Assembly (NCBI GenBank): GCA_028867785.1 | Contig: JAGWFS010000001.1 | Location: 203,389-267,388 of the forward strand | Direction: 5' to 3' | DNA length: 64,000 nt | Source: Nitrososphaerota archaeon | Lineage (GTDB): Archaea; Thermoproteota; Nitrososphaeria; Nitrososphaerales; Nitrosopumilaceae | Shown: piece by piece, positions 8,637-17,536 of the stretch | Layout of the letters: every line of letters starts with the position of its first letter | Position numbering within the stretch: position 1 is the stretch's first letter | Notes under the pieces: model-generated | Seen by the model: the letters and a program-made list of their open reading frames with translations, nothing else | Databases searched by the model: none | What the model was told of the DNA's origin: nothing | Position numbers and translations under genes: made by a program

Positions 8637-9230
8637 TCAGTTTTGTACCGATTCTCTTATTCCGTTCTTGTCACAGACAAGAACGTCAATTCCGTCACCG
8701 CTTGCTGCATCGCGCATTATGGCTGATCGGATAGATTTTACTGCAAGCGTTACCGCGTCCTTTTCTTGCATTCCTTTCTTGAATTCCTGATCCAAGACTC
8801 CAAGTGCCATCTCGGCACCTGTACCCACTGCAGCATAGTCATCAGGAAGAACAGAACCCAGAGGATCAAGCGTATAAATTGTCGCATCTCCATCCACCCC
8901 GCCCACTATAACCTGAGTCAGCAGCGGATAGAATCTTCTTTCGTACATTAGAGAGGACATCATTTTAGCTACAGAGTTTGGAGGAATCTCTCTTTTGAGC
9001 TCGAGTTTTCGAACCTTTGTAAGAGCCCGCATCTGCATTGCCAGGACTTGCATGTCTGCTACCATTCCTGCGCAGCATGCACCCACAAAGTCCGTTATCT
9101 TGAAGGTCTTTTTGGTCGTCTTGCTTACCACAAAATTGCCATAAGATATTCTTCTCTCGCTAGCCAATACTATGCCCCCAGTATAGGTTATTCCGACTGC
9201 CGTAGCTCCTGGCATGTACATATAGGCCAT
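8637..9230 (-). CDS. psmB: proteasome beta subunit, probably non-catalytic
   Basis: A 197-residue proteasome beta-type (Ntn fold) protein. The segment PGATAVGITYTGG aligns with the usual TTTVGI start of mature beta subunits, which places Ala where the catalytic Thr1 should be. The Asp17 position reads Glu (LASERR), while the Lys33 region (SKTTKKTFKI) is kept. It therefore looks like the inactive beta subunit found beside an active one in crenarchaea and relatives. I chose ATG at 9230 instead of an upstream in-frame start because a TATA-like box (9251-9258) is centred 24.5 nt before it. The propeptide would be only about eight residues. Confidence 0.9.
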   Translation of the reverse strand: MAYMYMPGATAVGITYTGGIVLASERRISYGNFVVSKTTKKTFKITDFVGACCAGMVADMQVLAMQMRALTKVRKLELKREIPPNSVAKMMSSLMYERRFYPLLTQVIVGGVDGDATIYTLDPLGSVLPDDYAAVGTGAEMALGVLDQEFKKGMQEKDAVTLAVKSIRSAIMRDAASGDGIDVLVCDKNGIRESVQN

Positions 9231-9250
9231 AATTGAACTGCTAAACGAGC

Positions 9251-9258
9251 ACAATAAA
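9251..9258 (-). promoter_or_regulatory. TATA-like box of psmB
   Basis: The minus-strand TTTATTGT is centred 24.5 nt from the ATG at 9230. It argues for leaderless transcription and for the shorter proteasome subunit. Confidence 0.5.
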
Positions 9259-9325
9259 GGCCTTTCTCTGGATACGATGATCTTTCTTTATCAAAACAGT
9301 ACGGCGGAAAAAATGACGGACGGTC

Positions 9326-10672
9326 TTAAGCTCCAAACTTTTTAATTATTTTGCACATGCATTTTGTGGTCTTTTTGAGAAGGTCGACTCTGGCAAATTC
9401 GTTTGGCGAGTGGATCCTCGCATAAATGTACGTGCTTCCAACCGAGATGCATGGAGCCTTTAGAACCCGGGCAAACGAGTGCATCGGGCCCGTACCTGCA
9501 GACGAGACACTGATTATCGATTTTCCAAACGATTCGTCTGCAGCACTTTTTACCATCCTGACAAATGGATCAGATATCTTGGTTCGCGATGCGGCCTCGC
9601 CATGAATCATGTGAACTTTCACATCCCCAAATCCTTTATACTTCAGATGTTTTTCAAGCCGCGAGAGTTGCTTTAGCGGATCCATCTTTGGCACAAGCCT
9701 GAAATCAATTTTTACCAATGCACTTGACGGCAGTACGGTTTTTGCTCCAGGCCCCTCCCACCCTGACGAGAATCCTGCAATGTTGCATGTTGGGTCGCCC
9801 ACAACTGCCCTTCGTATGTCGATTCCTTTTTTCTTTCCAAGAAATCTGGTAATCCCGTATTCTTTTTTGAATGATTTTTCATCAAACGGTTCTCGTGCAA
9901 TCATGCCAAGCTCCTCTCTTGTAAACTTGTCAACCTCTCGGTACCAGTCCTTGATGAGAATCTTTCCGTTGCTGTCGCGTAGTGTGCCAAGTGCCTCAAC
10001 CAGTCGCCATGCAGGATTTTCAATCAATACTGCAAGGCTAGAGTGCGCATCTCGGATGGATTCCCTGATAGAAAGCTCGACATACAGCAGGCCTTTCATG
10101 CCGAGGCTGATGATTGGCCTGTCCTTTTCGTCAACGTATCCAAATTCCCATATTACCCCGTCGCACGATAGTTTCTTTTGATATTTTTCCAGATATTGTT
10201 CAACATGCGTGCTTCCTATCTCTTCTTCGCCCTCAACTAGGAACTTGATGTTGCATGGAACATCGCCTGTTGTCTTGAGAAATGCCTCTACTGCCTTGAT
10301 TCTTGTGACAAGCTCTCCCTTGTCATCTGCCGAGCCTCGCCCATAGATCTTGTTGCCTCTCATCCTGCCGCTAAACGGCGGATCATTCCACAGCTCAAGA
10401 GGCTCTTCAGGCTGGACGTCATAATGATTGTAAAACAATAATGTCTTGCTAGTGTTTTTCTTTGATATGACCTCCCCGTATACCGCAGGAGGTACGCCTT
10501 TTCCAAGACGCAGTATCTCTACACGTATCCCAGATTTTTTCATCATCTGGACCAAAAGTCTTGCGCACTCCTCAAGCCCCAGGTTTTTTGCAGAGACGCT
10601 TGGCTGTCTTATCAGTTTCTGCAGGTCAGAGATCAGGGCAGGCATGTTTTTGTCAATGTATCTTTCTTGCAT
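9326..10672 (-). CDS. M20-family metallopeptidase/dipeptidase
   Basis: A 448-residue M20 peptidase that would hydrolyse dipeptides or acylated amino acids with two zinc ions. Metal and catalytic motifs are present: FYNHYDVQP (His and Asp), GRGSADDKG (bridging Asp), EGEEEIGS (general-base Glu and metal Glu) and a C-terminal ARIHSPNE with the last His. The dimerisation domain lies between about 190 and 320. I chose the ATG at 10672: a Shine-Dalgarno GGTGA lies 7 nt before it, inside the end of the NAD(P)HX dehydratase gene, so it is the last gene of a unit with nnrD and trmI. An earlier in-frame ATG at 10696 lacks this. Confidence 0.9.
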   Translation of the reverse strand: MQERYIDKNMPALISDLQKLIRQPSVSAKNLGLEECARLLVQMMKKSGIRVEILRLGKGVPPAVYGEVISKKNTSKTLLFYNHYDVQPEEPLELWNDPPFSGRMRGNKIYGRGSADDKGELVTRIKAVEAFLKTTGDVPCNIKFLVEGEEEIGSTHVEQYLEKYQKKLSCDGVIWEFGYVDEKDRPIISLGMKGLLYVELSIRESIRDAHSSLAVLIENPAWRLVEALGTLRDSNGKILIKDWYREVDKFTREELGMIAREPFDEKSFKKEYGITRFLGKKKGIDIRRAVVGDPTCNIAGFSSGWEGPGAKTVLPSSALVKIDFRLVPKMDPLKQLSRLEKHLKYKGFGDVKVHMIHGEAASRTKISDPFVRMVKSAADESFGKSIISVSSAGTGPMHSFARVLKAPCISVGSTYIYARIHSPNEFARVDLLKKTTKCMCKIIKKFGA

Positions 10673-10679
10673 GGTACGA

Positions 10680-10684
10680 TCACC
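10680..10684 (-). promoter_or_regulatory. Shine-Dalgarno site of the M20 peptidase
   Basis: GGTGA on the minus strand, 7 nt before the ATG at 10672. It decides the start and shows that genes inside operons here use leadered initiation. Confidence 0.5.
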
Positions 10685-11540
10685 TGATCCTGTCAAACGG
10701 TTTCATGGCAGCAGGAATAAAGTCCAATAGATCAGTTGCTACAACATGTAATCCATTTTTCTTTTGCGCCAGCGCCCCCGCTCTCCCGTTTACAAACGCC
10801 GCAGCAGATGCAGCCTCTACCGGCTTGCGGTTCTTTGACAGTATGGCGGCAACAATTCCAGACAGCACATCTCCCGTTCCTCCAACTGTCATTGAAGCAA
10901 GATTCTTTGGATTGAGAAACGTCTTTACTCCGTCCGATATAATATCAGTTGGGCCCTTGAGCAGTATTGTCACTTCATTTTCCCTGGCGTGTTTTTGCAC
11001 CAAGGAAGACCTTTGCTTGATGTTGTCCTGAGGCATCTCTCCAAACAGCCTCTTGAACTCTCCTGTATGCGGTGTGACGGTAACTTTTTTGCCTCTAATC
11101 TCAGGCAAAATTTCCGGCACAAGCGCACTTGCATCAAGCGATAACATCACTGTCCTGTCAAGAAGATCCTTTACTAGCATCCTGAGCGCCTCCCTGTCCT
11201 GTATTGCAAGCCCCATTCCAATCGTGGCCGAATCAAGGTCGTTTGGCACTATTCCAACAAGCTTCCTTGCAGCACCCCGCGTCAGTTTGGCATCTACCAG
11301 CGGAATCACGATGAGATTTGGAGAGCATGACCTTGTTGCAGTAACATTGAGCTTTGGAACGCAGGCGTAAACTAGGTCTGCCCCCGTTCTTAGCGCAGCA
11401 AGCGATGACAGGATTGGTGCGCCATGATACAGGTAGCTTCCTCCAAGTACCAGTACCTTGCCGTTATCTCCCTTTCTCGATAATGATTTTCGGGATGGAA
11501 TGAAAGTTTTAACAATCGCATTCTGGAGAACCTTATTCAA
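10680..11540 (-). CDS. nnrD: ADP/ATP-dependent NAD(P)H-hydrate dehydratase
   Basis: A 286-residue ribokinase-like enzyme that restores hydrated NADH and NADPH using ATP or ADP. The phosphate-binding motif GGTGDVLSGIVAA and the KGDNGKVLVLGGS start of the domain are clear, as is TVTPHTGEFKRL. It is the dehydratase domain alone; the YjeF_N epimerase domain often fused in bacteria and many archaea is absent and not in the window. The start is a TTG overlapping the end of trmI by 8 nt, so it is in one transcript with trmI and the M20 peptidase. Confidence 0.9.
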   Translation of the reverse strand: MNKVLQNAIVKTFIPSRKSLSRKGDNGKVLVLGGSYLYHGAPILSSLAALRTGADLVYACVPKLNVTATRSCSPNLIVIPLVDAKLTRGAARKLVGIVPNDLDSATIGMGLAIQDREALRMLVKDLLDRTVMLSLDASALVPEILPEIRGKKVTVTPHTGEFKRLFGEMPQDNIKQRSSLVQKHARENEVTILLKGPTDIISDGVKTFLNPKNLASMTVGGTGDVLSGIVAAILSKNRKPVEAASAAAFVNGRAGALAQKKNGLHVVATDLLDFIPAAMKPFDRIR

Positions 11541-12420
11541 CGAGTCTTTCTATTTTTTTCTCGCTGGATAAACCTTCGTCTTCTTCTGTCTCGTCTTCTG
11601 CAGATTCTGGCACCTGCTCGGTCACCTTCCTTCCAAGGTCTTTTGGTGTAGTGACCTTTCTTGCAAACGCAACATATGTCGTGTGTCCTATGCCACGAAA
11701 AGAGTGTCTTGTCTTTCCCTCGCGCGCCTCGATTGTCCTTACAATTTGTTCTGTAAACTCTAGATCAAAGAAATCATTCTCCCACAGGGACGATGCGAGT
11801 TTTTCAAGTTGGTTCATTGTAGGACATATTGCCACAATGTATCCGCTGCCCTTTAGCATCTTTCTTGCCTGCGGTACAACGGTCCACGGATCACCTAGGT
11901 CCACTACCACCATGTCAACATCTGCCTGAGGCATCTTTTTTGAATTTTTTATGTCGAGTTTTTCCATGGTGACATGTTTTGATACGCCGGCCTTTTCGAT
12001 GTTTTTCCGTGCAATTGCCATAAAGTTTTCATCAACATCATACGTGTATACATGTCCTCTCGGTTTTACAAGGCTTGCAAGAAATGTTGTAAGCGAGCCG
12101 CTGCCTGTGCCAATCTCGACAATCTTCTGACCGCTCTGAAGCCCGGTCCTTGCCGCGATGTATCCCAAGTCCTTCGGATAGACTATCTGGGTGCTGCGCT
12201 GACTCTTCATGACATAATCGTATACGGTTGGCTCGAGAAGATAGATTATCTTTCCCTTGTTTGTTTTTATCGCGCTTCCATATTCCTTGCCTATCACTTT
12301 TTTGTGATCTATTATGCCGACATGAGTGTGAAACTGCTGCTTTCTTGACACTTTCATCAGCCACTTTTTTGAGTCGCTGAAAAAGAACAGCACGTTGCTG
12401 TTCTGTTTTATTTTCTTCAC
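11533..12420 (-). CDS. trmI: tRNA (adenine-N1)-methyltransferase TrmI
   Basis: A 295-residue SAM-dependent enzyme that in archaea methylates A57/A58 of the tRNA T-loop. An N-terminal beta domain (up to about residue 90) precedes a Rossmann domain with motif I VEIGTGSGSLTTFLA, motif VYTYDVDENF and VDMVVVDLGDPW. The C-terminus is an acidic tail (ESAEDETEEDEG) unusual for the core enzyme. The GTG start at 12418-12420 is preceded by a TATA-like ATACTATTATCC at leaderless distance. It heads a three-gene unit trmI-nnrD-M20 peptidase. It is separated from argS by 53 nt. Confidence 0.9.
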   Translation of the reverse strand: MKKIKQNSNVLFFFSDSKKWLMKVSRKQQFHTHVGIIDHKKVIGKEYGSAIKTNKGKIIYLLEPTVYDYVMKSQRSTQIVYPKDLGYIAARTGLQSGQKIVEIGTGSGSLTTFLASLVKPRGHVYTYDVDENFMAIARKNIEKAGVSKHVTMEKLDIKNSKKMPQADVDMVVVDLGDPWTVVPQARKMLKGSGYIVAICPTMNQLEKLASSLWENDFFDLEFTEQIVRTIEAREGKTRHSFRGIGHTTYVAFARKVTTPKDLGRKVTEQVPESAEDETEEDEGLSSEKKIERLVE

Positions 12421-12473
12421 AACTAAGCCTCATCCCATGCGGATAATAGTATTTCCAAATTTTATAATCTAAA

Positions 12474-14360
12474 CTACATCCTGTCGGGGGCATCAATTCC
12501 CAAAAGGTCAAGCGCTTTGCGCAGCGTTTCCTTGAAGGACCACACAAGGCAGAGCCTTGCATTTATCATCTCAGGAGACCCGGCAGCCAGCACCTTGACA
12601 TGCTCGTAAAATGAGTTGAATGACACGGCAAGCTCGTGGCAGTATCTTGCAATTAGTTTTGGCGAGAGGTTCTTTGCAGAGTCCTCCACCTGAATGTCAA
12701 ACCTGCCTATTGCCTTTGCAAGGTCTCTCTCATGGACAGTAGCCAGACCGTCAAATGTGGAGCCAAACTCTGGAGCTTTTCCCGCCTTTTCAAGAATCCT
12801 CACTGCCCTTGCGTGAGCATACTGGATATACGGCCCAGTGTCTCCCTCCAGGCTCAGCGACTCGGAGAGGTCAAACGTGATTATCTTGTCAAGGTCTTGC
12901 TTTATCATTGCATATCGTAGCGCCCCCACCGCAACCTGCTCTGCAATTTTTACCAGCGATACTTCATCAAGCTCGGGGTTTCGCTTCTTTGCCTCCTCAT
13001 ATGTTTTCACCCCGAGTATGTCAAGCACATAGTCTGCGTTGACATAGATTCCTTTTCGTCCCGACATCTGTACAGACTTGCCTCCGGTCTCAAGGTTGAG
13101 TGTCTTTGCAGTGTCCTGGCTCAGCGTGACAGACTCGTATCCAAGGTGCACGTATGACTTTTTGCCAGACTTGAAATCAGAGATTATTTTTGTAATTATA
13201 TTTTGCAAGCGTGACTGTCTAGAGTCTATTACCGTGATTACCCTGTCGCCAGCAAAGTCAAGCTTTGTTCCCGCATCTTCAAGGGTTGTCTGCCAGAGCA
13301 CCTGGTGATTTTTCTGTACAGCATACTGCTTGTAATGGAACGGATCGTCCAGTATGCCAAGCTTCCATGCAGCATATGGAATGTCTTTTGCAATATAGGT
13401 TGCAATGCCGTTGCTTCTGACCAGTATCTTGTCTTCTTCCACGTCAGAGTCTGATTTTATCACCCAGCATCCAGAGTTTTTCCCCTCGTTTTCAAGATAG
13501 ATTATTCCAAGCGACTTCATCTTATCAAAGACGGTCTTCCACAGGCTAGAGCGGATTATCTGCGACTCAAAGTTCAGGCAGTCATATACCACGCCAAGCC
13601 TCCAGCATGTCTTGAGCTGCTCTTCTAGTACCCTCCGTGTTATCTCGTCTCCAAACTTTGCAATCTCGGATCTTCCTTCCTCCAGTTCCTTTAGGACTAG
13701 GACCCTTTTTTCTGCAAGATGCCTTTCAGTTTCGTATCTTTCAGTGATGTTTACATATACGACATCTCCGCAATAGTGATCAAATTTCTGTCCCTGAGGT
13801 GGCTCCTTTGAGAATCCGCCGTACAGGAACCCGACTATAATGTCTGCTACCTGCAATCCCGAGTCGTCCACATAGTTTAGCACGTTTACGTCATAGTTTG
13901 CCTTGCGCAGGATTCTTGCAACCGTATCCCCGATGATGATATTTCTCACATGTCCTATGTGCAGTGCCTTGTTTGGGTTGACGCTTGTATGCTCTACCAC
14001 GGTCTTTTCACCCCCGCCAAGGTCAAACTCGCCATAGTTTTTTTCCACAGATGATTCCAATATTGATTTCACAAGAACAGAATTGTTTACAATGAAATTC
14101 AGGTATCCCGGCTGGTGCACATTTACCTCAGACACCAGACTGCCCTTTTGTGCGCGGTATTTTTCCGCAATGGATTCGGATATTTCAGACGGCCTTTTCT
14201 TCAGCGGCTTTGCAAGCAGAAACCCAATATTGCAGCTAATGTCCCCAAACTCTGGCTTGGACGCCTCAGAGACGTCAAAGTTTACCGCAGGATATCCAAG
14301 ATCAGACGATATTTTTTGCACGGTAGACCTGATTTCTTCAAAAAGGAGTCGCAATGTCAT
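12474..14360 (-). CDS. argS: arginyl-tRNA synthetase
   Basis: A 628-residue class I aminoacyl-tRNA synthetase. The HIGH motif appears as NPNKALHIGHVRNI, the N-terminal Add-1 domain for the tRNA D-loop occupies the first 110 residues, and the KMSKS position reads MSGRKG as in many ArgRS. The C-terminal DALR anticodon-binding domain ends with LDLLGIDAPDRM, a typical ArgRS terminus. The ATG at 14358-14360 is 4 nt after the stop of the phosphatase gene, so they form one unit. There is nothing unusual about its length or motifs. Confidence 0.97.
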   Translation of the reverse strand: MTLRLLFEEIRSTVQKISSDLGYPAVNFDVSEASKPEFGDISCNIGFLLAKPLKKRPSEISESIAEKYRAQKGSLVSEVNVHQPGYLNFIVNNSVLVKSILESSVEKNYGEFDLGGGEKTVVEHTSVNPNKALHIGHVRNIIIGDTVARILRKANYDVNVLNYVDDSGLQVADIIVGFLYGGFSKEPPQGQKFDHYCGDVVYVNITERYETERHLAEKRVLVLKELEEGRSEIAKFGDEITRRVLEEQLKTCWRLGVVYDCLNFESQIIRSSLWKTVFDKMKSLGIIYLENEGKNSGCWVIKSDSDVEEDKILVRSNGIATYIAKDIPYAAWKLGILDDPFHYKQYAVQKNHQVLWQTTLEDAGTKLDFAGDRVITVIDSRQSRLQNIITKIISDFKSGKKSYVHLGYESVTLSQDTAKTLNLETGGKSVQMSGRKGIYVNADYVLDILGVKTYEEAKKRNPELDEVSLVKIAEQVAVGALRYAMIKQDLDKIITFDLSESLSLEGDTGPYIQYAHARAVRILEKAGKAPEFGSTFDGLATVHERDLAKAIGRFDIQVEDSAKNLSPKLIARYCHELAVSFNSFYEHVKVLAAGSPEMINARLCLVWSFKETLRKALDLLGIDAPDRM

Positions 14361-14364
14361 GGCA

Positions 14365-15060
14365 TCATTTCACTAAAAGTTTTAATTCAATTTTTTCAAG
14401 GGCCTCTATTACTCCATCCCCCTCGTGACCCTCGACTGTAATTGTTGCGTGTGATTTCACAATATCTGACGCATTGCCCATTGCTACGCTGACACCCGCC
14501 ATCTGGAAGAGTGGAATGTCAGTCTCGCTGTCACCTATTGCAATTACATCTTCCCTTGTTGCAGAGAACATGTTCATCACCTCAAGAAACCCGTTTGCCT
14601 TGTTTACCCCTTTTGAGTCTATGTGATATGCATACATGCTGTCAGACAGCTGGACATCAAAGTTATTTTCAGACAAAATCTTTTTTCCAAGTTCAATGTC
14701 AAAATTTCTTTCAAGCACGACTTCGGTGATTCGCGGAAAGACTGGCTTTTCTGCGATTTCGGGAATTCTTTTCTTGAGAAACTCAAATGCCTTCATGCAT
14801 TCTTGTCTGTTTCCAATCAGTTTGTGCTCATCAGGCCCTGACGTTATTATTCCCCCGTTTTCTCCAACTGCAATTCTTGTCGTCCCCCCAAATACAGAAA
14901 GTACATAGGCCTCAACAGACGATCTTCCAGTCACATAGATAACCTTGTGGCCAAGTTTTACCAGATATCGCAGTGCACCAAGCGCGTCAAGGTCCACCCT
15001 TCCCCCTTTGTTATCTGTGATTGTGCCATCAATGTCTACTGCAAATATCTTTGGCCTCAT
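14365..15060 (-). CDS. HAD phosphatase, archaeal phosphoglycolate phosphatase type
   Basis: A 231-residue HAD-superfamily phosphatase with a C2-type cap. Motif I is FAVDIDGTITD, motif II is the Thr/Ser of YVTGRS, and motif III/IV is IAIGDSETDIPLF. This matches the archaeal phosphoglycolate phosphatase / sucrose-phosphate-phosphatase-like group. Phosphoglycolate removal is the usual call, but HAD substrate range is broad. It starts at ATG with a TATA-like AGTTATTATT some 25 nt upstream, and is followed closely by argS. Confidence 0.85.
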   Translation of the reverse strand: MRPKIFAVDIDGTITDNKGGRVDLDALGALRYLVKLGHKVIYVTGRSSVEAYVLSVFGGTTRIAVGENGGIITSGPDEHKLIGNRQECMKAFEFLKKRIPEIAEKPVFPRITEVVLERNFDIELGKKILSENNFDVQLSDSMYAYHIDSKGVNKANGFLEVMNMFSATREDVIAIGDSETDIPLFQMAGVSVAMGNASDIVKSHATITVEGHEGDGVIEALEKIELKLLVK

Positions 15061-15159
15061 CCAAACCAGATATCATGTCGGGCAATAATAACTGATGCCG
15101 CCTGAAAGTTTGCACTTGTGGCATCAAAACTTGGTGCATCATTTTTTAATATAAAATAA

Positions 15160-15465
15160 TTACGAGTTCCTAGACTTGAATTGGAAAAAGAGTTCTTTTC
15201 TTGTTCCTTCCTGGTCCCATGCTGCTGCCTTGTATCTTCCGGATACCCTCCACTGCTTTGTGTCAAACCTGAATACGGTTGAGTAGCTTCCCTTCTGCGA
15301 GTTGATGTACTGGTCTGCGCTAAAGACTTCTTTTTCGGACGGATCCAGAATCGCCACATGCATTGTCTGCTTTGGGTTCAGTGTCTCACAGTCCACCTTT
15401 AGTTTTACATATTCCCCTTCGTTGTATATTGCCTTGTCAATATTTAGTATAATCTTGCCTGCCAT
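15160..15465 (-). CDS. small Ig-like beta-sandwich protein
   Basis: A 101-residue protein that appears to be one beta-sandwich domain: ILNIDKAIYNEGEYVKLKV at the start resembles the opening strands of macroglobulin or Ig-like domains (a need for 'ascending' charge then EGE-VxL), followed by alternating strands and SGRYKAAAW near the end. No signal peptide is visible, which is odd for such a fold. It shares a compact bidirectional promoter with the divergent DUF504-like gene: one A/T block serves both at leaderless distance. The function is unknown. Confidence 0.65.
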   Translation of the reverse strand: MAGKIILNIDKAIYNEGEYVKLKVDCETLNPKQTMHVAILDPSEKEVFSADQYINSQKGSYSTVFRFDTKQWRVSGRYKAAAWDQEGTRKELFFQFKSRNS

Positions 15466-15487
15466 CGGTCTTTCATTATTTGTTGGA

Positions 15488-15498
15488 ATTTAAAATAT
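15488..15498. promoter_or_regulatory. shared bidirectional TATA-like element
   Basis: The block AATTTAAAATAT is centred about 26 nt from the minus-strand ATG at 15465 and about 25 nt from the plus-strand ATG at 15519. One A/T element therefore sits at the right distance to direct leaderless transcripts both ways. Confidence 0.5.
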
Positions 15499-15518
15499 GT
15501 ACCTAGCAAGAAGTGCAG

Positions 15519-15770
15519 ATGTCTAAAATATTCACCTGTGGCATTAACTGTATGACAAGAAAAGGAGTGGTTGCAGAAATCTTTAGCAAGGCGTTATACC
15601 ATGACGAATCTGATCGCTACCATATAGGATACATAGATTTTGACAAGATCATCGAGATTACTCTGCCAGAGTTTCTCAAGTTGTCTGAAAACTTTGAGGT
15701 AATACCTGTCACAAGGATAGTTTACATAAAGAAAGACGACAACATGTTGTATTCCAGATCAAGCAGATGA
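15519..15770 (+). CDS. DUF504/UPF0248-like protein
   Basis: An 83-residue protein whose ordered segments (KGVVAEIFSKALYHDES, IGYIDFDKIIEI, EVIPVTRIVYIKK) resemble the archaeal UPF0248/DUF504 family, a small domain linked by others to RNA repair or ligation. The match is by eye and moderate. The ATG at 15519 is preferred over a GTG six bases upstream because of TATA spacing. It shares its promoter block with the divergent small Ig-like protein. There is no membrane segment. Confidence 0.55.
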   Translation: MSKIFTCGINCMTRKGVVAEIFSKALYHDESDRYHIGYIDFDKIIEITLPEFLKLSENFEVIPVTRIVYIKKDDNMLYSRSSR

Positions 15771-15838
15771 AAAATGATAATACAGTTGGGATATTTTTTA
15801 TCATTGGATTAAATATGCTGACAAGGCTACTTTGAGCT

Positions 15839-16336
15839 GTGCTGATTGATTTTTTAAAGCCCATACTTGAAAACCCTTTCTTTGTAAAGTACGGGCTGGT
15901 CGGTCTCTTTCTTAACTGTATATTTGCCTCGGTCATACCTTTTCCCATAGTGATAACGTCAACTGCGCTTCTCCTTGACGGAGAAAACCCCGCTATGGTG
16001 TTTCTAGTGATGGCAACAGGTTCCATTGGAGGAGGGATTCTGACATATTTCATAGGATACGACGGGAAAAAAATGTACAGATTGCTAAGAAAGACCCACA
16101 ATGAGAACCAGTACCAGAAAAGCTTTGAGAGCCTAAACAAACACGGTTGGGTCATAATATTTGGCCTGAGCCTTGTGCCAATACTGACAGAGATTGTCAC
16201 AATCATAGCAGGAGTAAAGAGATACAACTTTAAGAAATTTGTAATTGCCATGGCAGTAGCAAGGACTGCCAGCGCGTTTGCATCGGTTTATTTTGGAAGC
16301 ATGTTTGCGCAGTATTTCAATTACGTAAAACCCTGA
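15839..16336 (+). CDS. VTT/DedA-like membrane protein
   Basis: A 165-residue membrane protein with about four hydrophobic segments. The segment ASVIPFPIVITSTALLL and the G-rich GSIGGGILTYFIGY, with a later Arg/Lys loop and LVPILTEIVTIIAGV, fit the VTT (SNARE-associated, DedA/YqaA) family, thought to be lipid scramblases or small-ion transporters. It starts at GTG; the TATA-like attaaatat centred about 26 nt upstream supports this. It is a short member of the family. The GTPase gene follows at 64 nt with its own signals. Confidence 0.75.
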   Translation: MLIDFLKPILENPFFVKYGLVGLFLNCIFASVIPFPIVITSTALLLDGENPAMVFLVMATGSIGGGILTYFIGYDGKKMYRLLRKTHNENQYQKSFESLNKHGWVIIFGLSLVPILTEIVTIIAGVKRYNFKKFVIAMAVARTASAFASVYFGSMFAQYFNYVKP

Positions 16337-16388
16337 GATGCAAAATAAGATCAACCTATGACTGGTAGGATTTTATTCAGCGAGGACA

Positions 16389-16394
16389 GGAGAT
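16389..16394 (+). promoter_or_regulatory. Shine-Dalgarno site of the DRG-like GTPase
   Basis: GGAGAT six nt before the ATG at 16401, a good match to the archaeal 16S anti-SD. It supports a leadered transcript for this gene. Confidence 0.5.
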
Positions 16395-16400
16395 AAGCCA

Positions 16401-17501
16401 ATGGGAATTCCAGAAAAAATCCAGGCCATAAAAGACGAGATGGCAAAGACCCAGATCAACAAGGCCACCGAACACCACATAGGCCTACTCAAGGCAAAGC
16501 TTGCCAAGCTCAAAAGAGAGCAGGAAGAGGTAAAATCAAGAGGTACTGGAAGTTCTGTCGGATTTGATGTAAAAAGAACAGGGGATGCGACTGTCGTATT
16601 TATCGGATTGCCAAGTGTAGGCAAATCCACATTGCTCAACAGGCTTACTGGCGCAAAATCTGCAGTCGGTGCATTCCAATTCACAACAACAACAGTGGTA
16701 CCAGGAATGATGGAGTATCGCGGTGCCAAGATTCAGGTGCTTGACCTTCCCGGAATCATCAAGGGAGCTTCAACTGGAAAGGGGTTAGGAAAAAGGGTTC
16801 TTGCTGTTGCAAAGAGTGCAGATCTTGTGTTAATCATACTTGATGTATTCCAGCCATACCACGAGGAAGTTATCAGGACAGAGCTTGGAAACATTGGAAT
16901 CAGACTGGACCAAAGACCTCCAAACATTGTAATAGAAAAAACAGGAGACGGAGGGCTGTCGGTAAGCCAGCAGGTTCCACTGACAAAAATGTCTGTAAAT
17001 CTGCTCAAGGATATTTTGCGGGTCTACGGAATAAACAACGGCAGGGTCCTGATAAGAGAGGACATTGATTCGGAACAGCTTACCGATTATGTTTCTGGAA
17101 ACAAGTTTTACGTCGAGTCGCTAACCATTATGAACAAGATAGATTTGGTAAACCAGGGATTCCTAAACGAGCTTCAGGAAAAGAGCAGGTCGAAAATCAT
17201 ACCGATATCAGCAGACTCGGACATTAACGTTACAGCACTAAAGGACGCGGTTTATGAAAAACTGGACTTTATCCGCATTTACATGAGACCAAAGGGAGGC
17301 GAGACAGACTATAAGGAGCCCCTCATAATCAGGCGCAATTCCACGGTTCTTGATGTATGCAACAAGCTGCACCGAGACCTGAAAAAAGACTTTAGGTATT
17401 CTCTTGTCTGGGGTAAGAGCGTCAAGTTTGGAGGACAAAGAGTAGGCATCAGCCACACACTTGAAGACGAGGACGTGCTTACAATAGTGAAAAACAAATA
17501 G
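16401..17501 (+). CDS. DRG/Obg-family GTP-binding protein with TGS domain
   Basis: A 366-residue GTPase of the DRG family, which binds ribosomes and acts in translation in eukaryotes. The N-terminal helical region (about 1-60) is followed by the G1 motif GLPSVGKSTLLN, the switch region FTTTTVVPG, G3 DLPGIIKGA, G4 NKID near residue 250 and G5 around PISAD. The inserted S5D2L-like segment and C-terminal TGS domain (about 285-366) complete the family order. A Shine-Dalgarno GGAGAT precedes the ATG. The next gene, a zinc ribbon, begins 36 nt after the stop under its own promoter. Confidence 0.93.
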   Translation: MGIPEKIQAIKDEMAKTQINKATEHHIGLLKAKLAKLKREQEEVKSRGTGSSVGFDVKRTGDATVVFIGLPSVGKSTLLNRLTGAKSAVGAFQFTTTTVVPGMMEYRGAKIQVLDLPGIIKGASTGKGLGKRVLAVAKSADLVLIILDVFQPYHEEVIRTELGNIGIRLDQRPPNIVIEKTGDGGLSVSQQVPLTKMSVNLLKDILRVYGINNGRVLIREDIDSEQLTDYVSGNKFYVESLTIMNKIDLVNQGFLNELQEKSRSKIIPISADSDINVTALKDAVYEKLDFIRIYMRPKGGETDYKEPLIIRRNSTVLDVCNKLHRDLKKDFRYSLVWGKSVKFGGQRVGISHTLEDEDVLTIVKNK

Positions 17502-17536
17502 CAACTGCTATTTTTGCGTACGTCTTTTTACAGATA

